A stretch of DNA of 19,852 nucleotides from Granulosicoccus sp964435305 (GTDB lineage: Bacteria; Pseudomonadota; Gammaproteobacteria; Granulosicoccales; Granulosicoccaceae): the NCBI GenBank assembly GCA_964435305.1, contig CAYSZH010000080.1, positions 1 to 19,852 of the forward strand, in the 5' to 3' direction. Below, in pieces: positions 6,818 through 14,832 of the stretch. The stretch's first letter is position 1. Every line of letters begins with the position of its first letter. Below the pieces are notes generated by a model, which ran no database searches, was not told where the DNA came from, and saw nothing but the letters and a program-made list of their open reading frames with translations. The position numbers and the translations under genes were made by a program.

Positions 6818-7201
6818 ATGTTTAGAAAATTAAGAAGAATTGGTGAGATGTACAACAGCTATATGACCAAGCGAGGCCGGGCAGAAGCCCACAGCATTCT
6901 GCTTAACCTTGATAATAAAATGTTAGCGGATATTGGTATTTCCAGAGACGCTTTAGAAGGCGGTGTTACATATTGGCCATGGGATGAAGCGGCGCTTGCG
7001 CGTGAAAATGCCAAGCTCGCTGGGCTTAAGTTGGATACTACTGCGCAGAAGGCTGTACGTGAACTTGATGCGTACACCGACAGAGAACTTCATGACTTGG
7101 GTATCAACCGCGGTATGATCACTGACGCGGTTAAGAACGGTCGAGTGGGTATCGAAAATAGTGAAGTCGCAAACGATCCTAATGGTTTGCAAGCGGCTTA
7201 A
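6818..7201 (+). CDS. Protein with two DUF1127 (YjiS-like) units
   Basis: A 127-residue protein. DUF1127 proteins are usually 45-70 residues and carry one arginine-rich helix followed by L-x(3)-D-x(2)-L-x-D-I/L-G-I-x-R. Here the signature appears twice: LLNLDNKMLADIGISRDAL (about 28-46) and LDAYTDRELHDLGINRGMI (about 86-104), so this is an internal duplication or a longer family member. The first unit is followed by a typical WPWD segment. The basic N-terminus (FRKLRRIGEMYNSYMTKRGR) suggests binding to nucleic acid or another acidic partner. Family members in alphaproteobacteria have been linked to stress responses and RNA handling; the role here is open. GGAGA precedes the ATG by 8 bp. Control by the divergent LysR-type regulator is likely. 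Confidence 0.8.
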   Translation: MFRKLRRIGEMYNSYMTKRGRAEAHSILLNLDNKMLADIGISRDALEGGVTYWPWDEAALARENAKLAGLKLDTTAQKAVRELDAYTDRELHDLGINRGMITDAVKNGRVGIENSEVANDPNGLQAA

Positions 7202-7671
7202 TTTCGGCACCGTTAGTCTTTGCCGCTAAGTGAGACAACACAACTATCTGTAAACGCTGCCGCTGTGCTGCACCAACACGATTACTTAATAGCTTGTTGA
7301 TGCACGCAGCGCACCGTTTCAGAGCGCCTCAAGTTAGTCGCATTCTTCCTTATGGGATGGATGGTAAATCAAACTTCGATACACGATACGACCTGTATTA
7401 GTTATTTTCCGTAGTAGGCCTTCGATTCCGCTCGAGCTCCAAAATTGCAATTGCACCTTCCCCGCAGCTGCTCGCCACTTCCGCAAATCACAACTTTACA
7501 TACCTGACAGATCGTTCTGGTTTAGCAGATGGAGATAGTTTCCAGACGAGCGCTATACCGGCGCTGCGCCAAAAGCGCGCTTGAATGACGTTCTCAACTA
7601 CAATATCTTCTTTTCTTTCAGTTTGGAACCTAGCGGCTCAGTGCTAAGCTTCCAGTACGCAAAGTAAACAG
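7202..7671. other. 470-bp gap, no gene found
   Basis: I see no convincing reading frame, RNA gene or repeat family here. The only structure noted is a short dyad AGCGC-N7-GCGCT (7549-7565). A promoter for the downstream four-gene operon must lie here or just beyond; TTGAAT at 7581-7586 with an A/T-rich hexamer near 7603 is a weak candidate. No clear terminator follows the DUF1127 gene. Confidence 0.4.
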
Positions 7672-7683
7672 GTGGGCAGATTG

Positions 7684-8262
7684 ATGACTCAGGATAATGT
7701 AAGCAATCGGTTTGGTGCTCCAGAACTGGATTCCTTACCAGAAGATATACAAACCACTATTACGGCAGTAGAAGAAAAGGCTGGTTTTGTACCCAATGTA
7801 TACAGTGTTTTATCTCGGCGGCCGGAAGAGTTTCGAGCGTTTTTTGCTTATCACGACGCCATAATGGAACGAGAAAGTGGGCTCACAAAAGGCGAGCGTG
7901 AAATGATCGTGGTGGTGACATCTGCACTCAATCATTGTCTGTATTGTGTTATCGCACACGGGGCAATTGCGAGAATCCGGGAAAAGAACCCGATGTTGGC
8001 GGATCAGCTAGCCACTGACTACACCAGGGCCGACATTACCCCAAGGCAAAAAGCGATGCTGGCATTTGCTTGCAAAGTGGCGCTCGATAGCCACTCGATT
8101 ACTGATGTTGATCATGAGCATCTTACATCCCACGGGTTTAATGATGAAGATGTATGGGATATTGGAGCGGTCACCGCGTTTTTTGCTTTATCCAATCGTA
8201 TGGCCAGTGTGTCCGGCATGCTGCCTAACAAAGAATTTTACGCAATGGGTCGGAAGCTATGA
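7684..8262 (+). CDS. Carboxymuconolactone decarboxylase/AhpD-family protein (peroxidase-related)
   Basis: A 192-residue alkylhydroperoxidase-like protein. The active-site signature is H84-C85-LY-C88-(VIA)-H92, the redox CxxC plus histidine of AhpD relatives, within a helical core containing LTKGEREMIVVVTSALN before it and LTPRQ-like ITPRQKAMLAFACKVA after it. It resembles the group annotated as peroxidase-related enzymes, which are longer than single-domain CMD proteins. A role in reducing peroxides through the cysteine pair is inferred from the motif; a decarboxylase role is unlikely with this CxxC. The ATG at 7684 has AGGTGG 8 bp upstream; an in-frame GTG at 7672 overlaps that site and is less likely. 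Its stop overlaps the start of the next gene (ATGA). Confidence 0.85.
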   Translation: MTQDNVSNRFGAPELDSLPEDIQTTITAVEEKAGFVPNVYSVLSRRPEEFRAFFAYHDAIMERESGLTKGEREMIVVVTSALNHCLYCVIAHGAIARIREKNPMLADQLATDYTRADITPRQKAMLAFACKVALDSHSITDVDHEHLTSHGFNDEDVWDIGAVTAFFALSNRMASVSGMLPNKEFYAMGRKL

Positions 8263-8876
8263 AAATTCACTTCTACACAGCGCCGGTTACTATTGGTGTT
8301 GCATCGCATATTGCGCTTGAAGAATCTGGTCTGAACTATGAACTGCATAGAGTGGATTTTGCCAGTAAAGAACAGACATCAAAAAACTATCTCAGTATAA
8401 ACCCGAAGGCGCGTGTCCCCTCACTGATTGTGGATGATATCGTGCTCACCGAAACACCCGCGATATTGGTGTACATCGCGCAGTTGGCACCCACATCTGC
8501 GCTTGCTCTGCCAACAGATCCAATGGCGTTTGCACAGATTCAATCTTTTAATAGCTATCTTGCTTCCACGGTACATGTTGCTCACGCACACCGCATGCGA
8601 GGTTCTCGCTGGTGTGATGATGAGTCGGCAAAAAAGGCGATGCAGGAATTTGTGCCCAAAAGCATGCACACCTGTTTCGACATGATTGAAACATCCCTGC
8701 TGCGTGGGCCATGGGTAACAGGTGGTTCTTTTTCAATTTGCGATGTGTACTTGTTCGCTATTTCATCGTGGCTTGAATCAGATGGGGTAAATGCAGCGAA
8801 TTTCCCAAAAGTACAAGCACATCGTGAGTCAATGCTTAAGCGTGATTCGGTGCAAGCAGCGCTTTCATTGAACTAG
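8259..8876 (+). CDS. Glutathione S-transferase
   Basis: A 205-residue cytosolic GST-fold protein. The thioredoxin-like N-terminal domain (about 1-80) holds MKIHFYTAPVTIGVASHIALEE, the NPKARVPSLIVDD segment with the conserved cis-proline, and the ETPAILVYIAQ glutathione-binding helix. The helical C-terminal domain (about 88-205) contains the SFSICDVYLFAISSWL capping motif. It overlaps the AhpD-like gene by ATGA, so the two are translationally coupled. Substrate is unknown; with the peroxidase-like partner, detoxification of reactive electrophiles or peroxides is a reasonable inference. Confidence 0.9.
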   Translation: MKIHFYTAPVTIGVASHIALEESGLNYELHRVDFASKEQTSKNYLSINPKARVPSLIVDDIVLTETPAILVYIAQLAPTSALALPTDPMAFAQIQSFNSYLASTVHVAHAHRMRGSRWCDDESAKKAMQEFVPKSMHTCFDMIETSLLRGPWVTGGSFSICDVYLFAISSWLESDGVNAANFPKVQAHRESMLKRDSVQAALSLN

Positions 8877-8910
8877 TCAGCTTCCAATTTAAAGTTCGGA
8901 GAACAATATT

Positions 8911-10116
8911 ATGTCTCTTGCGTTTGGCCGTCATCAACTCGCCATACCAGGCCCTTCGACCATGCCCGATAGAGTATTGCGTGCGATGCATCAAGCCTCA
9001 CCCAATATCTATGCCGGTGAGCTACTCGATATTACTGAGTCAGTTAAAACACAACTCAAATCTCTGGCGCAGTGTAGTGGTCATGTCGCGATATACATAG
9101 GTAATGGTCATGCCGTCTGGGAAGCCAGTTTGTGTAATTCTTTTAGTCGTGGAGATCGCGTACTTGGGGTGGTAAACGGCCGCTTCGGCGCGGCCTGGTT
9201 ACATATGGCAGGAGAATTGGGAATGGATTGCGAAGCGCTGTCGTTTGGAGAACAGAACGCTGTTGATGCCGATAAACTTGAAGCGGCATTGCGTGCAGAT
9301 GTCAATCATAAGATTAAAGCGGTGCTGAGCGTACAAACCGATACATCCTCATCTGTCTGTAATGATGTAGTGCAAATCAGAAGTGCCATAGATGCCGCCG
9401 AGCACCCGGCTCTTTTAATGATTGATGCCATTGCTTCATTTGGATGTGAGCCTTTTTATATGGATGATATGGGGGTTGATGTGATGATTACCGCCAGTCA
9501 AAAAGGCTTAATGACCCCCCCAGGGGTTGCCTTGATGTTCGTAGGAGAAAAATTTTGGCAAGCGCATAGCGAAGCTGATTTAAATACCCCATATTGGGAT
9601 TGCAAGCCTAGAGTCTATCCGGCAATGTACCCGGATCACTTTTGCGGTACACCACCAACACATCATTTGTTCGGACTGCATGAAGCATTAAATATGATTG
9701 AGGCAGAAGGGAAAGAGCATGTTTGGCAGCGGCACCGAGTAATGGCTGAAGCGGTATGGGCTGCTGTGGATGCCTGGGGTAGCGGTGGTGCTATGCATTG
9801 TAACGTTAATGATCGATCCATGCGTTCCTATGCTGTCACTACAATCAATACGCAAGACGACATACTGGCCAGCCGTTTACGTGAGTGGTGTGAATCTGAA
9901 GCCGGCCTTACCCTGGGCGTAGGGCTAAATCCATCACCCACTCGCCAACTACTCGAAAACGTATTTCGAATTGGGCATATGGGGCATATGAACCCACCAA
10001 TGCTAATGGGTGCATTGGGTACAGTTGAGGCAGGTTTACGTGCAATTAATGCCGGGCAGGGAGAAGGTGCATTAAATGCTGCTGCAGAGGTCATCGCCAA
10101 TGCTGCATTGACTTAG
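8911..10116 (+). CDS. Class V aminotransferase, serine/alanine-glyoxylate aminotransferase type
   Basis: A 401-residue pyridoxal-phosphate enzyme of fold type I. The opening QLAIPGPSTMPDRVL is the family N-terminus. YIGNGHAVWEASLCN holds the cofactor phosphate-binding turn, D172 in LMIDAIASFG contacts the pyridine nitrogen, and K198 in TASQKGLMTPPG is the Schiff-base lysine. The C-terminal domain keeps the LENVFRIGHMGH motif of glyoxylate aminotransferases. The likely reaction is transfer of an amino group from serine or alanine to glyoxylate, but the exact donor is not readable. GGAGA precedes the ATG. It lies 34 bp after the GST gene and 21 bp before the AlkD-like gene, in one operon. Confidence 0.9.
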   Translation: MSLAFGRHQLAIPGPSTMPDRVLRAMHQASPNIYAGELLDITESVKTQLKSLAQCSGHVAIYIGNGHAVWEASLCNSFSRGDRVLGVVNGRFGAAWLHMAGELGMDCEALSFGEQNAVDADKLEAALRADVNHKIKAVLSVQTDTSSSVCNDVVQIRSAIDAAEHPALLMIDAIASFGCEPFYMDDMGVDVMITASQKGLMTPPGVALMFVGEKFWQAHSEADLNTPYWDCKPRVYPAMYPDHFCGTPPTHHLFGLHEALNMIEAEGKEHVWQRHRVMAEAVWAAVDAWGSGGAMHCNVNDRSMRSYAVTTINTQDDILASRLREWCESEAGLTLGVGLNPSPTRQLLENVFRIGHMGHMNPPMLMGALGTVEAGLRAINAGQGEGALNAAAEVIANAALT

Positions 10117-10137
10117 CCTGAACACACCGCGTAAACG

Positions 10138-10842
10138 ATGGCTCTAAATCACATTCAATCTGCTGCAAGAGCCGTTGCAGATCCTGTTCGAGCGGAAAAG
10201 CAGCAGCGTTTCTTCAAAAAGAAAAACGGAGCGCCTGGATCAGGTGATCGGTTTCTTGGCTTAAGCGTGCCCCAGCTAAGGGCGCTTGCGAAAGAGTATG
10301 AAAGTGCTACATCTAAACAACTATCCGCACTACTTGCGTCTGCATTTCACGAAGAGCGATTGCTGGCCTTGTTGTTATTGGTCAGGCAATACGGCAAGGC
10401 CGATGAAAGTGAGCGCCAGGATATATTCGATTACTATCTCGCCAATACAGACTATGTTAACAATTGGGATTTAGTGGATACGTCCTGCTACAACATTGTC
10501 GGAATACATTTGTTAAAAAAATCACGCAAACCGCTTTATACGTTGGCGCGATCTGATTCTATATGGGAGCGGCGCATTGCGATTATATCCACCTATCAAT
10601 TTATTCGCCATAAGGAATACGAGGATACGCTGACAATTTCCAAGCTTCTACTTAATGATAAAGAAGATCTTATTCATAAGGCTGTTGGCTGGATGCTGCG
10701 TGAAGTGGGTAACAAAGACAGAGAAACCGAAGAGCGTTTTTTACAACAGCATTACGCAGACATGCCTCGTACCATGCTGCGCTATGCCATTGAAAAATTT
10801 CCGGAGTATCGTCGGCAACAATATTTAAAAGGTCGAATTTAG
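10138..10842 (+). CDS. alkD: AlkD-like DNA glycosylase (HEAT-like repeat, DNA alkylation repair)
   Basis: A 234-residue all-helical protein matching the AlkD/AlkC DNA alkylation repair family. The residues that line the DNA-facing cleft in Bacillus AlkD are recognisable: W110 and D114 in NNWDLVD, R145/R146 in WERRIAII, and W185 in GWMLREVG. The N-terminal FLGLSVPQLRALAKEY segment is also typical. Members excise N3- or N7-alkylated purines without flipping the base. It is the last gene of the AhpD-like/GST/aminotransferase operon (21 bp behind the aminotransferase), which puts chemical-damage defence and metabolism in one unit. Its stop overlaps the stop of the opposite-strand lipoprotein gene. 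Confidence 0.88.
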   Translation: MALNHIQSAARAVADPVRAEKQQRFFKKKNGAPGSGDRFLGLSVPQLRALAKEYESATSKQLSALLASAFHEERLLALLLLVRQYGKADESERQDIFDYYLANTDYVNNWDLVDTSCYNIVGIHLLKKSRKPLYTLARSDSIWERRIAIISTYQFIRHKEYEDTLTISKLLLNDKEDLIHKAVGWMLREVGNKDRETEERFLQQHYADMPRTMLRYAIEKFPEYRRQQYLKGRI

Positions 10843-11975
10843 TTTAATCGCTCAATTATAAATCGACCCACAAAGGGTTCGCCGTTACTGAAATCAGAAT
10901 CAGCCGGATCACTGCTTAACAAGGTAATAGTCTCTCTTGGATCAGTGTCGTCATCACCGCTGGTGAAACTTACGCCACTGTCCGTACCCGCATCGTAGAG
11001 TCTCGCGTCAATTTGGGTGTCGTTGATAAATTCACCATCGACGAAAAGGTTGAAGTTATGCAGGCCAGCAAACCAGTCCGGGCTTGGTGCAAGCATTGTG
11101 GTTATGGTTAATTGTGGGTAGTCGATTGAGACAATGATTTCGACACTGCCTGAACCGTCGCCCGTTGCGATGCCGGGCCCATCGATTAGCGCCGTGGCCG
11201 ACCCTTCATCAATGGCAAAGTTAATTTCACTAATAAAGATCTCTTTGCTGCCTGTTTCGGCCATGAGCTCAATGCCATCTGTGGCAATCTGCCCTGGCTC
11301 CCAGAAAATCACTTGCTCACTGTGTACAGAACCGACAAGGCCAGAGAAGTGCGCAGATTCACCCGGAAATTGAGCGGGGTGTGTCGCGGCAGTCCAGCCA
11401 GCATCGAAGGTAACGCGGTACGTGGCATTGCGTGGCGCTGAACTTTGCTCTTCACCTGTGGTGTCGGGCGTGTCATCGATTTGATCGTCGGTTTCGATAG
11501 GTGGAGGAGTCTCATCTGCATCCTCACTGCCATCCGAGTCACTAACATCGGGGCCACTTCCTTCGGAGTCACTGCCCTGGTCCAGGGTTTCATCAGCTTC
11601 GGAATCTGTGGTTTGATTTTCGGTCTCAGTGGCTTCGCTATTATTGTTTTGATCTGTCGTGTCGCTGGCTTCGGAATTATCGTCTTGGTCAACCGTGTCT
11701 TCGGAAGCTTGTTGATCTACAACCTCACCGTTGGCTTGATCATCGCTTTCGCCAGTTTCGGGCAGACCGCCTGCTGCGTTGGTGCCTTCGTCTGTATTTT
11801 CTGCAGACGGTTCTTGCACGTTCTGGCTCGGTGCATTGGTTTCCGGGGAGTTAGGTACGCTAGGCTCATTAACAACCGGATCAGTAAGTGAATTATCTCC
11901 GACTGTGCCGGTTCCCGAATCAGAACAGGCTAAAACGATGCAACATGAAAGGAGAATTGAGGATATCTGCTTCAT
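10839..11975 (-). CDS. Secreted lipoprotein with acidic repetitive linker and C-terminal spondin domain
   Basis: A 378-residue protein in three parts. Residues 1-17 are a lipoprotein signal ending in VLAC, with Cys17 as lipid anchor. Residues about 20-185 are a low-complexity, strongly acidic stretch rich in Asp, Glu, Ser, Thr, Gln and Asn with loose repeats around TDQNNNSEA and TTDSEADE, probably an extended stalk. Residues about 190-378 are a spondin domain: YRVTFDAGWT, HFSGLVGSVHSEQVIFWEPG, AETGSKEIFISE, SPDWFAGLHNFNLFVDG and LYDAGTDSGVSFTSGDDDTDP. Spondin domains occur on surface or matrix proteins and bind metal. A surface-exposed adhesion or matrix role is inference. The stop codon overlaps the alkD stop by convergent reading, leaving no room for a separate terminator. 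Confidence 0.85.
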   Translation of the reverse strand: MKQISSILLSCCIVLACSDSGTGTVGDNSLTDPVVNEPSVPNSPETNAPSQNVQEPSAENTDEGTNAAGGLPETGESDDQANGEVVDQQASEDTVDQDDNSEASDTTDQNNNSEATETENQTTDSEADETLDQGSDSEGSGPDVSDSDGSEDADETPPPIETDDQIDDTPDTTGEEQSSAPRNATYRVTFDAGWTAATHPAQFPGESAHFSGLVGSVHSEQVIFWEPGQIATDGIELMAETGSKEIFISEINFAIDEGSATALIDGPGIATGDGSGSVEIIVSIDYPQLTITTMLAPSPDWFAGLHNFNLFVDGEFINDTQIDARLYDAGTDSGVSFTSGDDDTDPRETITLLSSDPADSDFSNGEPFVGRFIIERLN

Positions 11976-12165
11976 GGTAACTCCAGAGTAATGATCGTAG
12001 AGCCTAGCGTAGGATATATGACGATCGTTAAGAATAAAAGTTCAGTCTGCACGTTTTGGTCCACAATCATTTGCCCCCATTTTATGGGTGAACTGGCAGT
12101 TTCTGTGAACACGCCATTGTTCGAATGCCATTTGCGCGTCAGTTCAGATTTTATGCATGCTTTAA

Positions 12166-13050
12166 TCAGCCCGTTACAGCCCAGTACAGTCGCTTAGGGT
12201 TATCCACCAGCAGTTTTTGCTGCAAGGTTATATCTGGCGCAATGACGGGTATACGTTCCACCAGCAAGCCATCATCTGGAACATGACTCTTCATATTCGG
12301 GTGTGGCCAATCGGTTCCCCATAAAACCTGATCCGGAAAACGGGCTACCAGTGCCTGAGCAAACGGCACCACATCGTCATAGGGCTCACCTGAGAGTGTA
12401 AGCCTTTCCGGGCAACCCACTTTTACCCAAAACTTGTCATTCTCCAATAGTTTACAAAATTGGTTGAAGCCTGGGTTTTGCACACCTTGATCTATCTGCG
12501 GTCTACCCATGTGATCGATGACAACATCGACCGGCAAGCTTTCGAGAAAGGGAGTAAGTTCCACCCTATCGGCTTCTTCAAAATACACAACCACGTGCCA
12601 ACCGAGTTCTGCAATGCGATTGGCAAGTTTGATATAAACCGGTTTTGGGGCAGGATCTACCAAGCGCTTTAGGAAGTTGAAGCGTACACCGCGCACTCCT
12701 GCGGCGTGCATGGCCTGAAGTTCGGCGTCTGTGATATCAGCCGGCACAACTGCAACGCCTCGGCTATTGCCATCATCACTTCTGAGTGCGTCTAATAGAG
12801 CCGCATTGTCTTTTCCGTGGCAACTCGCTTGCACAATGACGTTGCGAGAAAATCCAAGGTGTTTTCTGAGCGCAAATAATTTTTCTTTAGGTGCATCTAC
12901 TGGCGTGTATTTACGTTCTGGTGCATATGGAAACAGATTGGCAGGACCAAACACATGGCAATGTGCATCCACAGCACCAGCCGGTGGAATAAATACAGGC
13001 TTTCGTGGCGACTCATGCCAGGTTTGCGCATCAAGAGAATCAGTGCTCAT
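12166..13050 (-). CDS. ligI: 2-pyrone-4,6-dicarboxylate lactonase (LigI)
   Basis: Opens the ring of 2-pyrone-4,6-dicarboxylate (PDC) to 4-oxalomesaconate in the protocatechuate 4,5-cleavage pathway. The 294-residue length matches LigI of Sphingobium (293). It is an amidohydrolase-fold protein: H30 and H32 in VDAHCHVFGP and D247 in WGTDWPHPN correspond to the LigI active-site residues, and the RGVRFNFLKRLVD and IDHMGRP motifs are those of LigI. This enzyme is known to work without bound metal. It is the last gene of the minus-strand unit; its ATG overlaps the galD stop codon as ATGA, showing translational coupling. No obvious terminator follows. Confidence 0.95.
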   Translation of the reverse strand: MSTDSLDAQTWHESPRKPVFIPPAGAVDAHCHVFGPANLFPYAPERKYTPVDAPKEKLFALRKHLGFSRNVIVQASCHGKDNAALLDALRSDDGNSRGVAVVPADITDAELQAMHAAGVRGVRFNFLKRLVDPAPKPVYIKLANRIAELGWHVVVYFEEADRVELTPFLESLPVDVVIDHMGRPQIDQGVQNPGFNQFCKLLENDKFWVKVGCPERLTLSGEPYDDVVPFAQALVARFPDQVLWGTDWPHPNMKSHVPDDGLLVERIPVIAPDITLQQKLLVDNPKRLYWAVTG

Positions 13051-14102
13051 GGAAATACGTTCCCCTCAAATAGCTTCCGTGTGGTTCTTAGCATGCCAGC
13101 AGACACTATTTGGTTATTGTCATCGATGTTTAATACCGCAGGTGTTGCTCCAAGTGGATGTTCAACATCCATTGTTTTTTCTTTGCCTTCTGGCACATCG
13201 GCCATGTCGTAGGCAACTGAGCCTTTAATCAAACAGGCTGTTGCGACACTTACGGCGCAAAAAACACCAATGGTGGCATGACAGCGGTGTGGAATAAACG
13301 TGCGCGTGGCAATAACACCGCCATTGGATGCTCTGGAAATAAGCGTCATTTTAGGTACGGACTGCGCGCTGACATCACCCAGATTCATCATTGGGCCAAC
13401 CTGTAAGCGTATATGTTCAAGTCTTGCTTTTAACTTATCATCGGCATCGAGTGAGTCGCGATCTTCGCTTCCTGTAATGCCTAAGTCTTGCGCTCTGAGT
13501 ATCACCGTGGGCATTCCATTGTCTATAAGCGTAACATCGACCCCATCTACCTTATCCACAACCGAACCCGATGGCAGCAATTCTCCACACTTGGAACCGG
13601 CTATATCGTTAAAGGTGAGTTTAACTGGCGCCGCTGTGCCAGGCACACCGTCGATGTGGGCAGCCCCTGTGTACAACACATCGCCTGCTTTAGTCTCAAC
13701 ATAGGCGATAGCATCACTCTGAGTATTCTCTAAATACACTCGTACTTCGGTGACGTCACTCTGAGCCTTGACCAAGCCTTGTTCTATAGCGAAAGCACCG
13801 ACACCCGCAAGCATGTTGCCACAGCCTTGTGCATCACTTACACGCGATTCATCAACGGAGACCTGTAAAAAGAGGTAGTCGATGTCGATACCGTCTCGCT
13901 TCGATTTAGAAACGATGGCAACTTTAGATGTCAGCGGGTCTGCACCACCCATACCGTCGATCTGTCGTTCATCGGGAGAGCCCATGATGCTCAGTAAAAG
14001 CGCATCGCGCTCGGTGATGTTGTCGGGCAAATTGCTAGCGAGAAAAAAACCGCCTTTTGAGGTGCCACCGCGCATCCATGTACAAGGGATGCCCTTAGAC
14101 AT
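13047..14102 (-). CDS. galD: 4-oxalomesaconate tautomerase (GalD/LigU, PrpF family)
   Basis: Converts the keto form of 4-oxalomesaconate to the isomer used by the hydratase. A 351-residue protein of the PrpF isomerase family (diaminopimelate-epimerase fold). It opens with the diagnostic IPCTWMRGGTSKGGFF, and contains DGMGGADPLTSKVAIV, QGCGNMLAGVGAFAIEQG and the C-terminal HPLGATPAVL. PrpF members use a Lys rather than a Cys pair, consistent with the GGTSKGG lysine. Its position between the aldolase and lactonase genes decides between aconitate isomerase and 4-oxalomesaconate tautomerase. It overlaps the aldolase gene by 8 bp and ligI by 4 bp. Confidence 0.93.
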   Translation of the reverse strand: MSKGIPCTWMRGGTSKGGFFLASNLPDNITERDALLLSIMGSPDERQIDGMGGADPLTSKVAIVSKSKRDGIDIDYLFLQVSVDESRVSDAQGCGNMLAGVGAFAIEQGLVKAQSDVTEVRVYLENTQSDAIAYVETKAGDVLYTGAAHIDGVPGTAAPVKLTFNDIAGSKCGELLPSGSVVDKVDGVDVTLIDNGMPTVILRAQDLGITGSEDRDSLDADDKLKARLEHIRLQVGPMMNLGDVSAQSVPKMTLISRASNGGVIATRTFIPHRCHATIGVFCAVSVATACLIKGSVAYDMADVPEGKEKTMDVEHPLGATPAVLNIDDNNQIVSAGMLRTTRKLFEGNVFP

Positions 14103-14766
14103 ACTTCAAGCCTTTTTCGGCGAGTCGTTCGCGCATGTTGTACATGTCGAGCCCTAATTCGCCCGCTGCCAGACGTTCGCGTTTTTCATCTTCAAGGGCC
14201 ATGCGTGCTTTGGCTTTTTCGAGAACCTCTGTGGCATCGCTACGTTTCACTACACACACGCCATCATCGTCGGCAACAATAACATCGCCAGGGTCGACAG
14301 CTGCACCTGCGCATACGATAGGAATATTGACTGAGCCTAGAGTTTCTTTAACGGTGCCTTGTGAAAAAATCGCTGTCGACCACACGGGTACTTGCATCGC
14401 TTCAAGATCAACTGTGTCTCGCACCCCAGTGTCGGTAATCAAACCTACACCACCTCTGGCTTTAAGTGATGTGGCGATAAGATCGCCAAAATAGCCGGCA
14501 TTTGAAGGTGATGTGGGGGCTTGCACCAGAATATCGCCGGGCTTTACTTGTTCGATGGCCACATGCAGCATCCAATTATCGCAAGGTGCTGCAGAGATGG
14601 TCAGCGCTGAGGCCGCAAGCCTGGTGCCTTTATAAATAGGCCGCATATTGGAGGCCATAAGGCCAATTCTGCCTTGTGCTTCATGGACTGTGGCGACACC
14701 GCACGCAGCCAAGCCATCAATTACGTCTTGGCTAGCTCTTTCTATATGCTGAACAACCACGTGCAT
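14095..14766 (-). CDS. ligK: 4-carboxy-4-hydroxy-2-oxoadipate / HMG aldolase (LigK/GalC, RraA-like)
   Basis: Cleaves 4-carboxy-4-hydroxy-2-oxoadipate to pyruvate and oxaloacetate, the last step of the pathway. A 223-residue class II aldolase of the RraA-like fold. It has ATVHEAQGRIGLM near the N-terminus, the conserved GDLIATSLKARGGVGLITDTGVRD block that holds the substrate-binding Arg and the metal-ligand Asp, and DPGDVIVADDDGVCVV. The extended C-terminal helix, absent from true RraA RNase E inhibitors, supports the aldolase. GGAGAG precedes the ATG. The gene is often also named galC or proA; RraA is excluded by context. Confidence 0.92.
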   Translation of the reverse strand: MHVVVQHIERASQDVIDGLAACGVATVHEAQGRIGLMASNMRPIYKGTRLAASALTISAAPCDNWMLHVAIEQVKPGDILVQAPTSPSNAGYFGDLIATSLKARGGVGLITDTGVRDTVDLEAMQVPVWSTAIFSQGTVKETLGSVNIPIVCAGAAVDPGDVIVADDDGVCVVKRSDATEVLEKAKARMALEDEKRERLAAGELGLDMYNMRERLAEKGLKYV

Positions 14767-14832
14767 GCGTCTCTCCTTTATCGTGACTGGTACGTCGCGT
14801 TTTAAAAGCAGTTGATGTTATAAAAACAGCGA

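Noticed and set aside
7549..7565. AGCGC-N7-GCGCT dyad in the 470-bp gap
   Set aside because: Short, GC-simple and not followed by T residues; nothing around it supports a terminator or operator.
11445..11891. Long plus-strand frame opposite the acidic linker of the spondin lipoprotein
   Set aside because: It is the reverse-strand shadow of low-complexity Asp/Glu/Ser codons, which read as hydrophobic residues; the lipoprotein has the signal peptide and domain support.
11991..12197. 68-codon plus-strand reading frame between the spondin and ligI genes
   Set aside because: It has no ribosome-binding site and no recognisable features, and it runs into the 3' end of ligI on the other strand. It is probably chance.
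13047..14102. PrpF-type methylaconitate isomerase of the methylcitrate cycle
   Set aside because: No prpB, prpC or acnD is nearby, and the gene overlaps ligK and ligI, which fixes the tautomerase role.
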